Source of the DNA: Progne subis subis
Taxonomy: Eukaryota; Chordata; Aves; Passeriformes; Hirundinidae
DNA: 64,000 nucleotides
Direction: 5' to 3'
NCBI GenBank assembly: GCA_022316685.1
Contig: JAKJHU010000026.1
Span: 5,270,501-5,334,500 of the forward strand
The translations under genes were made by a program, and so were the position numbers. A model generated the notes under the pieces. It searched no databases. It was not told the DNA's origin and saw nothing but the letters and a program-made list of their open reading frames with translations. Position 1 is the stretch's first letter; every line of letters begins with the position of its first letter. Below, one piece after another: positions 1-12,745 of this stretch.

Positions 1-2350
1 AATACTGTATTTAAGCTCAGCTCTCAAGTATTGAAGACTACTCTAGAAACTCAAATATTAAGCTCATTCAATTCCACCTTTGATGTATTAGGGAAACTGA
101 GAGGGGAGAAAAAAAACAAAACCCAAACGAACAAAACTAAAGCATGACAAAACCACACAGCTCATAAAAAAAATGTTATGCCATTACATTAACAATTGCG
201 GAAAATAACCCATGTATATACCTAGCAAGAGAGAATGCAATCTGGATATTTCTGACCATGTTCCAGACTTAACAGTAAAAATTTTGGCACTGCTAAAATA
301 ACATTAAACTGCATTACAAAAAATTCTGAAAGGTATTCAGTCTAGCTCTGTTTATGACAGAGTATCCATCAGCTTTCAACTGAATTTTCAGTCAAAATTT
401 AAGAGTCTGCCCTCCATGCTTATTGTATTTTTCTATCTATAAAGCAAGACTATTACAATTCAACCAGCAAAATCCTCTCTGCTGAAGATATCAGCCACTT
501 AACAGTCAAAAGACATCAAGACATTAAAGTCACTCCTTGCATACACCAGAAAACAATAAGCAAGAAGACTTGTTAAGTGCTAAATTAATATGTAAAAGCT
601 GATTAACAAACAAAAAGATAACTTTAGACAGCTTAGTCTAATGAATATACTAAGTAGCTCACTTAAACAGCACACAAAAGACTGCATACAAAACATCTTC
701 CTTCATGACCCTGTAAAACAATTTTTTGTTTTGTTTTAATGATTATGTTGAAGTCACAGACTGTGTTAGGTAATAATTTTGTCCTTTCATTCTGTAACAG
801 TTTCTAGGCAGGGTTCTACAGCAAAGGAGAACTCTTCCTTATTAAAGGTCACATAAGGGAAACGCTGAGGCAGGAAGAATCCTTACACTGTTTCAATTAT
901 TTCCCACCCTGCCTTCTAAACAGCTACAAATACATCTTCATGCCTTTTCTGCTTCAAGGGAAAAAGTGCAAAGTATAAATACCTTGAGTGTCAGAAGAAA
1001 GCAAACAGTATCACTTCTTCAAAAAAATATATATATAATGGAAAATAACTACTATCACAGGCAATACAAATCAAAGATGAAAATAAGATGTTTCAGCAAG
1101 GATATTAAAAGTGGATGGAGATTAAGTGTACAGTAATTACAATTTACACAGGAAGAATACATTGAAAATACAAATACAACAGACATTACGTATTTTAAGC
1201 ACTACTCCTTTTCAGTTTACATGTGTATGCACAGGGCAGACATGATTACACTGATGTCAGATGGAATTTAAATTTTCTGCTATGTTACCTGAGTATAATG
1301 GGGTTTCTATGCAACAGCTGTATTTAGGGCAGTTAATATGCCACAGCTGAAGGGGTTCACACCAGCATGGGAAGACAACACATCTCATACATCTCCAGAA
1401 ATAGTCAAAGAAAAAAAAAAAAGGTAAAAAGGATGTACCTCATGTTACACTATATAATAGAGGTGTAACTTCAAACACGTTTACTAAAGGAAATGGCTAT
1501 ATTTCTGGATAGAAGCATTCATCCCAGCTCCTTAGACCTCTACTTTATCTCCTTTTACCAAGGAGGTTAATCTCCTCAGCACAGAGGAGAATCTTCTCAG
1601 CACAGATTTTTTTCAGTTATATATACAAGTAAGGCCTAGGGAGATACTGAATACAATCTAAAAGCTTAATTCCTTATAGGTATCTAGATATATTAAAAAA
1701 ACCAACCAAACAAAAACAAAACAAAACCCTAAACCAAAACAAGCTCCCTAGTTCTCAGATTAAAAAAAAAAAAAAAGAAAATCGTGGATCAGTCAGTGAT
1801 AATATGTGATAAGAATATCAACACTTCCCTTATAAAATCTAGCACATATTTCATAGAATTTAATATTGAGAGCATAAAACTGTGTAAAAACACTGCATAG
1901 AGAAAGAGTGAAAGAATTTCTCCCATTTACTTTTGCTTCTTTTAAATTTTCAGGAATTTGGTTGTACAGATCAGCAAACATTTCTAGCACATTTAGTACT
2001 TCACTTTAGTCTCATCATTTATAGTAATACTAAGCAGTGGCAGAGATAACATCAAACAAGTTTTCATATCTGTCAGACAGATAAATTTCAATGTAAAGGG
2101 CTTCAACATTACAAATAAACATATTAGAAAGCATCTCCTATTTTACACAATCATTTCTGGAAAGAGGCTTTGCAGCAAGTTGAAGTTTCTAGTTTTTAAA
2201 AGGAAATTGAGACATCTATCATCTCATCGTTCAGCAGATCAAGGACATCCAGCTTGGGATACAAGTTCAACCCTGTGCAAAAGCCTAGTTTCCTCCTCTA
2301 CCGCCTTAGATTTTATAGTTAAGATCTTTGATACCTTTGGATATAATAGC
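1..2350. other. AT-rich single-copy DNA, no gene seen
   Basis: Non-repetitive AT-rich sequence with no convincing exon. Short simple tracts break it up: A runs near 1402-1420 and 1762-1775, an AT run near 1027-1038, and an A/C tract at 1694-1741. Reading frames are under 70 codons and have no recognisable product. Intergenic or intronic DNA is the simplest reading. Confidence 0.7.
1694..1741. repeat. A/C-only low-complexity tract
   Basis: Uninterrupted mix of A and C with CAAA and CAAAA units on the plus strand. It belongs to the same tract type seen near 10.6, 14.2, 26.3, 34.9, 41.5, 49.8, 55.8, 60.4 and 62.3 kb. Confidence 0.85.
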
Positions 2351-2375
2351 TTTTTTTTTTTTTTTTTTTTTTTTT
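2351..2375. repeat. Poly-T run, 25 nt
   Basis: Unbroken run of T on the plus strand. It could be a simple homopolymer or the tail of an old minus-strand retrocopy. No flanking target duplication was found. Confidence 0.9.
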
Positions 2376-2409
2376 AACTATGAAACATCCTTTTTTACCA
2401 GGAGAATTA

Positions 2410-2457
2410 TTTAGACCAGATAATTGAATTCAATTTAGACCAGATAATTGAATTCAA
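2410..2457. repeat. 24-bp tandem duplication, two copies
   Basis: A 24-bp unit beginning TTTAGACCAGATAATTG occurs at 2410-2433 and again at 2434-2457 with no difference that I can see. Each unit contains an EcoRI-like GAATTC. Identity between copies suggests a young event. Confidence 0.9.
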
Positions 2458-3717
2458 TTATTAACCTACCAGACTACAAGCAGATTTTAAGACCTTTACA
2501 GCCAAATAATACTGCTGACCAATGGAACAGAACAAAACAAAACAGACTATCACAAATATGCATTGTCCTTCACTGCTTTCTGCAACCAAACCAAATTTAA
2601 ACTGAATGCAGAAATATAGGTTGCCTTATTGAGACAGGCAATAAATATCACCTGATCAAAAAAACCAAACAAGAAACCCTAACAATATCACCACACAAGA
2701 ACAACAACAACAAAAAAAAAACAGCTTACCAGAGGAAAACAGGAAAGACTCTATAAACAAACAAAAAAAAATTATTCTCCTCTTCCTTTCCTGAGAGAGC
2801 ATCTTATGGAGTGGCCTGATTTCCCTAAGTATATCTGATCAGGCAGGCACAGCTGTGCATCAATACCTTCCTCTGCACAGCTGTGAAAGATGAGGCAACA
2901 ATTGGTGCCCTGACTGCTGATATTTGTCAGTCTCTGCAAGCTGTAATAGAAATGGGATTGGGGGGGAGGGAAGGGTGGTGGTAAGAGGATGATTTTCCTA
3001 CTAAAATGCAGTTAATATTCTGATGTTTAAAGTGTTACTTTATTCCAAAACATGTTATTCTTTTGGTTATGTGCAGGGATATATTAACTAATAAACACAA
3101 TGGAGCTGGCCTAGCTGTTTCTCTGCTATATGGACTAGCCAAATCCCCTCTTTTGGCCTATTCTTTACTTAACTTCCATCTCACTGCCAAATCAAATGTA
3201 TATGATTTGTTATGTTTTACAGAGGATGCAGCAACTGAAGCCTCATTCTTCTAACGTAACTTTTCTTTCCATTAAAATAAAGTATCTACACCACTAGAGC
3301 GCTGCAGCGCAAATTCCCACAGCACTCTAGTGAGAAAGCTCATCAGTCTCTCCTCTGAGCACATATTGAAGGTTATCTTTTGTGGGTTCACATACGGTAG
3401 GGTATTCCATCATTAGACTGGAGTGCCTAAGGCTAGGGGATGTAAATCTGTGTATTCTGTTCCCCACTTGTACTGTCTACAAAAACAAGTGTGCCTTAAA
3501 AACTGTAGACAATGAAAATCTAGGCTTGGACATATCTGCAGCATCAATTTCTGACACAGACAAACATTGATTCACTCCATGATCAAGATATAGACCTGAA
3601 AAAAGTTAATAGAGGATCAAAGAAATGTAGAAGAAAAAGGTGGAGACAAGTGGTGATGGATGAGAAACTTCCAGAATTAAATAAAGAACACAGGTGGCAC
3701 TTTTGAAAAAATACAGG

Positions 3718-3736
3718 AAAAAAAAAAAAAAAAAAA
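3718..3736 (+). repeat. A19 run downstream of an AATAAA
   Basis: Nineteen A residues begin 33 nt after an AATAAA at 3680-3685. That spacing is what a reverse-transcribed polyadenylated RNA would leave. The 400 bp upstream show no recognisable coding sequence and I found no target duplication, so chance remains likely. Confidence 0.6.
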
Positions 3737-3800
3737 GACAAAAGGCACTTAAACCACTTGTTCAGACACTCACTGTGAAAGAACAGGGCAAGAGTTCCAG

Positions 3801-3803
<3 letters not shown>

Positions 3804-3831
<28 letters not shown>
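3804..3831. repeat. Poly-A run, 28 nt
   Basis: Unbroken A run on the plus strand, 68 bp after the previous A run. No target duplication or element body was identified. Confidence 0.9.
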
Positions 3832-3835
<4 letters not shown>

Positions 3836-6800
3836 AAGAAAAATGCATACAAAACATTTTAATAATGCTTTAATGTTTTAATAACAGATACATGATGAAA
3901 ATCAGGATTAATATTTGATTTTAGAAGTTAATGTTACAGCTCAGTGCTTTACAAAAAATTAGTCACCACATCCATTAGTTCACTATTTATTTGATTGAAC
4001 ACGAGTATTGTAAAAATTGCTCAGAGTAATTATAACACCATTAATGACTCTGTAAAGAGACTATTGCTTGCAGTTTTGGAGACTACTGCTAACACTTTTA
4101 TTAGGTCCCTGAACATATTCTGCTTTCCCAGAGGCAATGTTATGTTTTGACCTAGCAGTCTGTTCTTTCTTGATGAAAATTTATGTATGTATTATTACTT
4201 TAATTATAGATATTGTGTACCCAAATATGTATATTCTGTGTTTCTTTGACTTAGATCTTTGATTTTACATTCATAGTAAGTTCTAAGGAAGTTCATAATT
4301 CTTTGAACAGGAGTCCTCACTCAGATATCAGATGACCATATTAGATTTATTTCCTTGAAATGAAAATAAACATAACAGCTATGTTTCCCTCAAAATTAGC
4401 AAAACTTACTGGCTTCAGAATCATTCAGCTTCCAATATGTCAGGCAGATGATTTTCTTTTGTCTTAAGTGCTTTTCTTTTGCAATTCACTGACATCTTCC
4501 TGTTTAACAATACCTTGTGTATGCATTTTTTCATTCAAAATCTCTCTGTCTCTCTCTCTTCTGGAAGGAGAAACTCCTTCTAATTACCTTCTAATTCTGG
4601 CAGTTGTGTCATGGCTTTGGGAAGAACAAGAGTGAGGAAGCTTTGGTTGATTAGAATGTTCAGGGTGTGGATGCAGAAAAATAGGATGCATCCCCACAAC
4701 AGAGACTGGCAGTGATGTAACATGATCCACCTTTCATTCAGACCAGGATTAAATACTTTCAGGTATTTGGGGATCAGTCAGGTCACAAATACTTGGACAA
4801 ATCTAATTTTGTGTCTTTTCCGTTGGCCTCTATGATTCCAAACTAGGATACACAGACCATTGGTTTAGGCTTATTGTTGTATATTTGATATCAGGGTGAC
4901 TAAACTGAATGGTTTAAAGATAGCTTTGATTTTCTTAATTGCTTCTCACAGTATAATCCACAATTCATAACCATTTCAGCTTTTACTATTTCATAATCTG
5001 CTACAGTTTACTAATGCTTTGGTTCTGGTTTTATCTATCCAACAGCTTTCCCTGCCCAATGAGTCCAATTCCACCCTTTCCTTCCATTACAGGAGTGAAA
5101 GCAGGAGTACAGAAGGCCACATAAGCGTTAGAGTCTTCCATGATGCTGAAGCTTGGGTTGTATAACAGAGGAGCAGACACCTAATGACCAATGTCATGTG
5201 GCACTTCTCACTCAGCTTAGGTGGGGGTGTGAGGTGGCGCAACATGGGCAAGTTGAGGAGAGTTCATATGGAATCAGCACTCCTACATTTTCAACTCTTG
5301 TAGAAACAACACAGGAATCCTAATTACCATAGCAAGTGTTGAAGTGAAATAAATAGAATTTGTTCTCAAAAAATATAATGGCTTTCATGTTATTTCAGCA
5401 GTGTAGCATTCATAGTAGCTTTCTTGGTTTTATTGTTTACATTCTGATACCCTATATGAGTAAAACTTTGATTTGCATAGCTTCTTTGACAAGATCCACA
5501 TTTCGCAGATGACACTTCAGTATTTTGCTCAAAATCAACATTATTGTTTTTATGTGCATTCTTCTTATTACTTACTACTGAGTCCCACAGCAGCTTGAAA
5601 AAGTCATTAACTTTCCTTGTTATACTGAAGTGTTGCAGTGAGTTTTGATTCCTGTGGGTCAATGCTAAATGTGTACTGTTTAACATATAAGTAAATTTTG
5701 GGAATAAAGTTAAATTGCTGTCCAGACATATGCTTCACTCTCAGATAAGACAAGCTATGATCAAATTTGATACTAGATTTTATATAAATTAATTTATCTA
5801 AGTAATATCCAGTAAACTTATCCAGAAACCTGAATGATGTCTTTGACGGCAGCAAAATGGCTTTTATCACATACTTAAATTTCAGCTTCTGCTATTTCAG
5901 AAACCACTGATCATGTGCTTGTGCTTGTCCATTTGGTCTACCAGAGTATAGATTTTTAGGGTGTATTCTGTTAAATTTGCTTTCACTACACTTACAAATT
6001 TGCGTTAGAGCTCCAGAATCATACATGCACTGCTGACATGGCACTCAAGGAGAAGTCCATTTAGTCTCCTGGCAATTTCTTAAGATAAGATAGTAGGCCA
6101 AGAAATCATACTTTGCCATTCCCTATTCATGTAAGAACTGAGACATTAATCTAAAAATCTGTCTTTATTTTTTTTTTTCATTAAATTAATGAAAAGTTGT
6201 TTGATACTGAATTTGTGAAGTTATTGTTATTAAAAATAAAAGGATAAATTATGATTAGTCACATATTAAGCAATGTGAATTGTTGCAATTTCCTTTTTGT
6301 TCTCATTCTTCAATGTGTCAAACATATTCTGCTACTTATCAACCAAATATAATTTTGTTAGACAATAATTAATTTTTGACATGCAAAAACATAACTAACA
6401 GCATGACTGCATTTCTTTCAACATGCTATGAATTCTTTTCAGGTTATGGTATTCTGAAATGCATTTTTCACTTGGAGCATAGTTTCATAGCTTAAAATGT
6501 GTTTTAATGTGTAAAAATATATTATATTTTATATATATTAATATGGCACTTTTAAAGAATCTCATTTATGCATATAGCAAAGCTGTTGCTCTCCTGCTTA
6601 TGCATCTCATCTCTTGGATTTTTTCACTTGCACAGATCATCTCCTGAGATTGCAGGGATAGAGCCTGTATAGCTGTTCTGATCTAAATTTCATGTCTTTT
6701 GAGGAGGGAAGACAATAAAGTAAAAAGTTTGACCATGGAGAAAGCAGGTTGTTCAGTGACCGCTGTAGATAAAATTTACAATAACAAATAATGAGTTCTA

Positions 6801-9071
6801 CATCCTTACACAGAATAAGATCACTGCTGTATCTAGAGAATTGCACTTCACAGCATAGATTTGCTTCCTTTTTTTGCCTGGCACAATAGGGTCTTGATTG
6901 CTGATTGATTATTTAAGTATTATGGTGCTACAAAGGAACAAAGTTTTGCTTGGGAGACAAGAATCTTTTACATAGACACTTTGATATAGTTGGGGAAAAA
7001 GAAAGCATAAGAATTCAAGCACAAAAGCCTATCATCCATCATCAGGGAAACAACAAATAAGTAACAAGAGTGTGGGGGCAGTAGCATTTTAGAGAACTTA
7101 ATCCACTAAGGAAATTACCTGCACAGATGTATTTTCATTGCCTGGAACCATCTGATCATTCAAAGTGGACAGCCTTAAATCTATGTCATCTATTCTTTTA
7201 GCAGGCCTGCAATTCCACACCATATTACCACAAATCATGCACACATTTCTCTGTTATCATATGTTCCCTCATCTTCATATAACAGTTTGATGTAGTTTAT
7301 GAGCTTGCACAAGTCTATTCTGTATTTTTTTTCTGACAGACAGTTGATTTTTGGTGTTGGACATAGATTCAGTGTTCTGAGTTTAGAAGCCTAGCCTTAT
7401 AAGGACACTTGAGGGAAGCAAGCAGGGTTTTTTTCAGATTTATGGGTGGGAAATTGTGCCAGAAACATCTCTTTATTGCTTAAAGAAACCCTTACACATT
7501 ATAACCTTTTTGCTGTTGACAACATTTGGCAGAAGATAGTTTAAAGTAATGCCAAGGCACAGATTTTTGCAAAATTGTTGGCTATACATCCTTAATTTGT
7601 GCTGAAATGAAAGCACAGTTCTCTTTGAAGTTTCTGGCCCAGAAAGTTGTATCCCTGTTGGCATTCTTGTCAGTGGTCTCAGCAGACAGAAGCACCTTCT
7701 CTGTTGAATAGCTTTTGGTTAAAGTCCAACAGATAAGTATGACTGTCCCCACAGTTGAACTAATTCCGTGGACAGATAAAGGGATTTAATTCTCCAGCTT
7801 TCCCAAAGCTGTTCCTTTTGAAACAGTAAATTCAATGAACAGAAAACAAAATGTATAAGCCTTCCTAAGATAACCCAGGCAATCATCAAATTAAATCTAA
7901 GTATTATGTAAATGCATTCTTGGTATTTGCCTTGATGTATTTTAGGATATTGTCTTTAAGCTTCCTAGTTCTCTACATATTATAATCTTTTTGCCTCTGG
8001 TATAAAATACTGAAAAGCCATATTTCCTCCTGCATATTCAAAGCTTGATGAATCTGACTAGGTTAGTCTTTTAAACTAAAAGGATTTTTGGCTCAAGGTT
8101 AATTAATGGGTTAGTGCAGACAGTTAAGAAATTTGCTTACTTTGACTAACACAAATAATATTACATATATATATATATGTATGTATACATACAAACAGTT
8201 TACATATTTTTGTGGGATTATAATAAGCATGTTAACAACCCACTAGCATGGGGAGCTCTCTCTACAGGCCTGTGGTGCCCCAAAAGGTGTTCAGACCCCA
8301 GTGGTCATACACAGACCCATGACATAAACATCAAGGCCAGTTTATATTTAATATCCACCAGAGAGGTCATGTCTGCAATACTCTCTGCATGTTACAGTTT
8401 GGGGGAAATTAGGTATCGAGGAGTGTTTACAATTCTGTAGGTCTTTTACAAACACATCATAAATATCTATTACTGTGGTCTATCTGTCGTATTGCTGACA
8501 CTAATCCTGAAGGCATAGTTCTCTCATTACTGATCTCATTACTTGTTGCTCGTAAATGCTTCAACTCTGATTTAGCTCAAATCAAGTGAAGAGAGAAGTT
8601 TTCTGCTATCTGAATAGTAATATTGAGTTTTCATGCCAGACATCATGAAACTCTTTGGAGTTCAGCAGAGATCCTGGGTCACCTTTACTTCCAGTGAGAG
8701 AAAAATATTTAGAACACCCATATACATAACTGCTGGAATAATGAAGGCTCTTAGAATGGAAGAGTATACAGGAGTGACACCTAGGATACATGGAAGTTCT
8801 GTAACAAGAGCAAGGGAGAGGAAATTCCTTGGAAGACAGCAATAAATTTGGAGCTCAGGGAAATGTTTCTATCACACATCTATACAAAAAGAAGCAAGGA
8901 TAAATTTTGACTGGGAATGTAATCAGGAAGCTGTATTTTACTGTGAGCAGTGCACAGAGGAATAATAAAACCCACAGACAAGAAGACCATTATCATTCTG
9001 GCAATGAGATTCCTCTTAGACATCCTAATTTTTTTTTTTTTTCTTTTTACTTCAGATTCTGAAAACACACT

Positions 9072-9375
9072 CTAAGGAAGCTACACAGCACAGACAGTCT
9101 CTGAAATTGTGTCCTTTCTGTTAAGTTAATCCTGTTTTTTGGCATTTGTGCAATATGAATAATAAAGAATAACAGGCTAACCTGTGTTTTTTCTCCAAAT
9201 GAGACATCCATGATCTGCTGATACTAAGGAAGCTACACAGCACAGACAGTCTCTGAAATTGTGTCCTTTCTGTTAAGTTAATCCTGTTTTTAACCGTTTG
9301 TGCAATATGAATAATAAAGAATAACAGGCTAACCTGTGTTTTTTCTCCAAATGAGACATCCATGATCTGCTGATA
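9072..9375. repeat. 152-bp tandem duplication
   Basis: Copy one is 9072-9223 and copy two is 9224-9375. Both begin CTAAGGAAGCTACACAGC and end GATCTGCTGATA. By eye they match at all but four positions, with no length change. The four differences fall within five bases (copy one 9140-9144: T, G, G and A become A, A, C and G). 152 is not a multiple of three and no coding sense is visible. It looks like a recent segmental tandem duplication of single-copy DNA. Confidence 0.95.
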
Positions 9376-10550
9376 CATGCTGGTATTTTTAAGGTTATTC
9401 TTCTCCTGCCTGGACGGGATAAACCGCATTTAGGTCAATCTGAGGAACTGATTTATATTGTCACAAGAACAATGTGTTTTATAGTGTTGTCTGACTTTGC
9501 CTATTTATTTATAGTTCCTGGTCCAGCTCACTCCTAGAAAAGTAGCCTGTCACGCCTTTTCTTAATGTGCTCAAAATGGTGACTTTGAGCTGTTCTTCCT
9601 CTTTCCCCTCCAACTGGGAGATCAGAATTACACTAGTTTCTAAGTAAATATAGTTCTGCAAAACTATATCCCATTCAAATTAATTTGTTTCACAGTTTGA
9701 TCAGTGCCTTAGATGTATGTTTTCTAGGACTTTATGAGGTAAATTTCATAACATTGTATCACCACTGTATGAGGTACAAGGCAATGTACTTTTTGTACTT
9801 TTTGTACAAGGCAATGTACTGTACAATGATTCAAGCAGAGAGTTTTTCTGTTTTGCTTCTTACATGATAGATTTGTTCTCTCCCATGTGTATTTCCAGTC
9901 CAGTATTACTTATAACATAAATTTTCTGCTTTCTCTCCTCAAAAATCAGTTTCAAGTCTTCTGACATAAGACGCCCCTGCAGAATTGCAGTCCCTGTCCT
10001 TACTCATCCAAAATCCTTGCAGACTGTGCACTTCTGCATCATTCAAAAATGCTCTGCAGCCAAGCTCCCCAGGCAAATCCACAAAATTAACTCAAGCATT
10101 AGACAACAAAGTAGGGTACCAAAATACAGAAGTAAGAGGGGGAAAATTCATATGGTTTCCCTGGTAGTGGGAAGAAGTTAGAAGAAAGGAAGCACAAAAC
10201 TGATGATTTATTTTTGTATTTGTTTCCATGGAAACTGAACAAAAAAACCCCAATAACTTCTAGTTTTTCTTCTGTACTTCTTACGGGTCACCATATTTTC
10301 TAGGGTAACCATGAAATACAGAATCATTAGTAGACATGCAACATTTTTCAAGTATAGAAAGTAAATAAGGAAAGCAAAGATGCTGTGTTTGGAGAATTTA
10401 AAGTGATGCTAAGAAGGGTTGGAATGAGTTCCTTTGGTCTGAAAAGGAGAAGGGCAGAATATCTAAATTATCTGAAGCTTACGACTGAACAGTCTTGATA
10501 TGATTTGGTAGGAAAAAATGCCCAAAAACCTAACTCAAAGACCATTTTAG
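9376..10550. other. Single-copy DNA, no gene seen
   Basis: AT-rich sequence without a gene. It includes a 30-bp-period direct repeat: the 17-mer GTACAAGGCAATGTACT at 9774-9790 recurs at 9804-9820. Confidence 0.65.
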
Positions 10551-10686
10551 AAAAAAAAAAAAAAAAACAAAAAAACCCCACAAACAAACAAACAAAAAAA
10601 ACAAAACAAAAAAAAAACCAAAAAAACCCCCCACAAAAACAAAAACAAAAACAAACAAACAAAAAAAACCACAAAAAAACCAACCA
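10551..10686. repeat. A/C-only tract, 136 bp
   Basis: Plus strand made only of A and C, with CAAA and CAAAAA units and runs of up to six C. It produces spurious Lys/Asn/Thr-rich frames on the plus strand and Phe-rich frames on the minus strand. Confidence 0.95.
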
Positions 10687-12419
10687 GCTTGTTTGAATCA
10701 CCATTGGATAAACCAACACCAAAAGTGGCATAAAGTGCTAAATTAATTCCATTATAGTTCCCCACTTACCAATACAGTGACCTGTAAGAGCAAGTTCTAG
10801 AAGTCCATCATCTACCTCCTAGAGTCTTTCTAAACCATCATCTCAATTTACTCATTACAAGAGTAACTGTGCAGAAAGCGACACATATTTACACAACCAA
10901 TCAAAAAGACAGAACTTTAGAGGCAAGGCAGGTTTCAAAACTTGTTTAGTTTACACTGTAATCCTTTTTTCAAAAGTTTCCCTTTAAAAAATATATGATC
11001 TTAAATGATTCACATTTTCCTGTAAGATGCATTTAACTTTTTATTGAATTTATTAAAATGTGGAATTGTGATAAGAATATTTTATTTAAAGGTGTACTAA
11101 GTCAAACCTCCTACATGCAAAATACCAGGCCTTGTAAGTACATTAAAATGTAAGATAAAAATAATAACAGTGGACCCTGTCTTGATGGTAGGAATGTTTG
11201 TACCCATGAATTGAGCAAGTAGAATCTTGAGGGTGACATCTAGCTGCCTATCCCTAAGTTCTGCACATAGAGAAACTTTTGAGACATCTCAGATTTCTCA
11301 TTAACTCTTCCGTCTTAAGGGTAACGAGGAATATATAATATTCAAATTTACTTCAGGGTACAGACTACATAGAAAAATTTGGTGTGGTACATGGAAATTC
11401 CACCATGTCTACTTCTAAATACGTGCTTTTGACTTAATTTTTTTTCAATCAATTAAGTAATTATTTGCAGAAATACTTAGTGCTCAGGGTAAGATTTCAT
11501 CAGCTAAAATTGCAGAGTACCAATACCCTTAATACTTACAGGACTAAACAAAAAACCAAATAGCTGTAAAGACATGACTTCCACAGTATATACATGATCA
11601 AAGAAAACAGTGCTCATAAACATTGCCAAAGGAGAGGATGAACAATAGGGACCAGGCTTCCTCCTTTGCGGGAAACTTATGTGAGTAAAATACTGCACAA
11701 CTTGAGTATGGCAAATTATGTAATCTGTCCCTCAACATTTTTTTTAAAGTAATGATTTTCTCATCATTTCAGGCACATTGATCTATGTAGTAAAGTCAAA
11801 TAATGTTTCTGCAGGCTAATAAACAGGGGAATAGAAATTTCAATACTGTTTTGCTGGTGGTGCATGAGATAAATTCTCAAGTAAGCTCTCTGTCATCCTG
11901 ATGCTCCACAGCAATTGCTGGATAACCAAAGTCTGCAGCAATTTTCTCACACCAGTAGCCCTTAATCTAAAGAAATTTGACCCATGAAGAGATAGTCCTT
12001 CACATCCTGCTACTATTGATACTGCCAGATCAGTTACTAGAACGTCTACTGAAGCTGCTGTAAAACCTTTTTGATAGTACAATGGTAATTTTCAGTGTGT
12101 AGGCAAGCAAAGATGTAATGATTGTGTTCTCATGAACTGCTTCATATCATGACCATTTAGTAACACTGAGTATTTTTTCTTTAGGTCTGATAGTCATAAT
12201 TTGCAAGTAGCATCTTCAGCCTGCCAAGCTGTTGATGAAGTATGTGACTGAAAAGTTACGTAAGTGTCTGGCTCACATTATTCTTCTTATGGTGCATCAC
12301 AAGGAAGAAAATGAAAAAAAAAAAAAAAAAAAAAAAATTAAAAATCTCAAATTTAATCAGATTTCCAAAATATCTTATCTAATTCTGAAATCAAATCAGC
12401 TTTGTTACTGCAGGACCAA
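10687..12419. other. Single-copy DNA, no gene seen
   Basis: AT-rich sequence. The only simple sequence of note is an A run at 12315-12337. An 80-codon minus-strand frame (11840-12082) has no recognisable motif. Confidence 0.6.
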
Positions 12420-12745
12420 TTGAAGGGGCAATACAGCAGGGCACAATCCACACGATGCACACACTGGTGATGGCATTCTGACATGGATGATTGAGAAGTT
12501 GATATGCCACATACAAACAAGAAAGAACTGGCTAGGGATGTGAAGGTCAGGGACAGTCTTGGCAGCAGTGAAATGCTGGAGTTTAAGATCCCAAGAGAAG
12601 GGAACAAGACAAAACCCAGGATCACAATCCTAGATTTCATGAGACCAGACTTTGGTCTGTCCAGGGATCTACTTGGAGGAATTTCATGGGACATAATTAC
12701 AAGAGAGAAGTGAGAGCCAAGAGAGTTGACTGATTTTCAGTTTCA
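12420..12745 (+). mobile_element. CR1 LINE fragment (ORF2, endonuclease-to-RT region)
   Basis: Plus-strand frame 12504-12713 resembles the segment of avian CR1 ORF2 just after the endonuclease domain: a KELARDVKV start, then EFKIPREGNKTKPRITILDF, then DFGLSRDLLGGISWD. CR1 is the dominant avian non-LTR retrotransposon and its ORF2 encodes an endonuclease and a reverse transcriptase. The fragment is cut at both ends: it lacks the catalytic endonuclease part and the RT palm. Both boundaries are approximate. It is a dead fragment, and a 113-codon frame on the opposite strand is only its shadow. Confidence 0.8.

Larger units (their letters stand above)
2458..9071. other. AT-rich single-copy DNA, no gene seen
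   Basis: About 6.6 kb without a recognisable gene or transposon. It holds ACA-rich simple sequence near 2698-2722, A runs at 3718-3736 and 3804-3831, a CT-rich patch near 4542-4562, an alternating AT stretch near 8164-8195 and a T run near 9029-9041. The longest frames (98 and 87 codons on the minus strand, 5390-5870) resemble nothing I recognise and overlap each other, so they are probably random. Confidence 0.65.

Noticed and set aside
9121..9429. 102-codon minus-strand frame with an internal protein repeat
   Set aside because: The internal repeat comes from the 152-bp tandem DNA duplication, which shifts frame; no function is suggested.
12353..12694. 113-codon minus-strand frame
   Set aside because: It is the shadow of the plus-strand CR1 ORF2 piece, which matches known CR1 protein.
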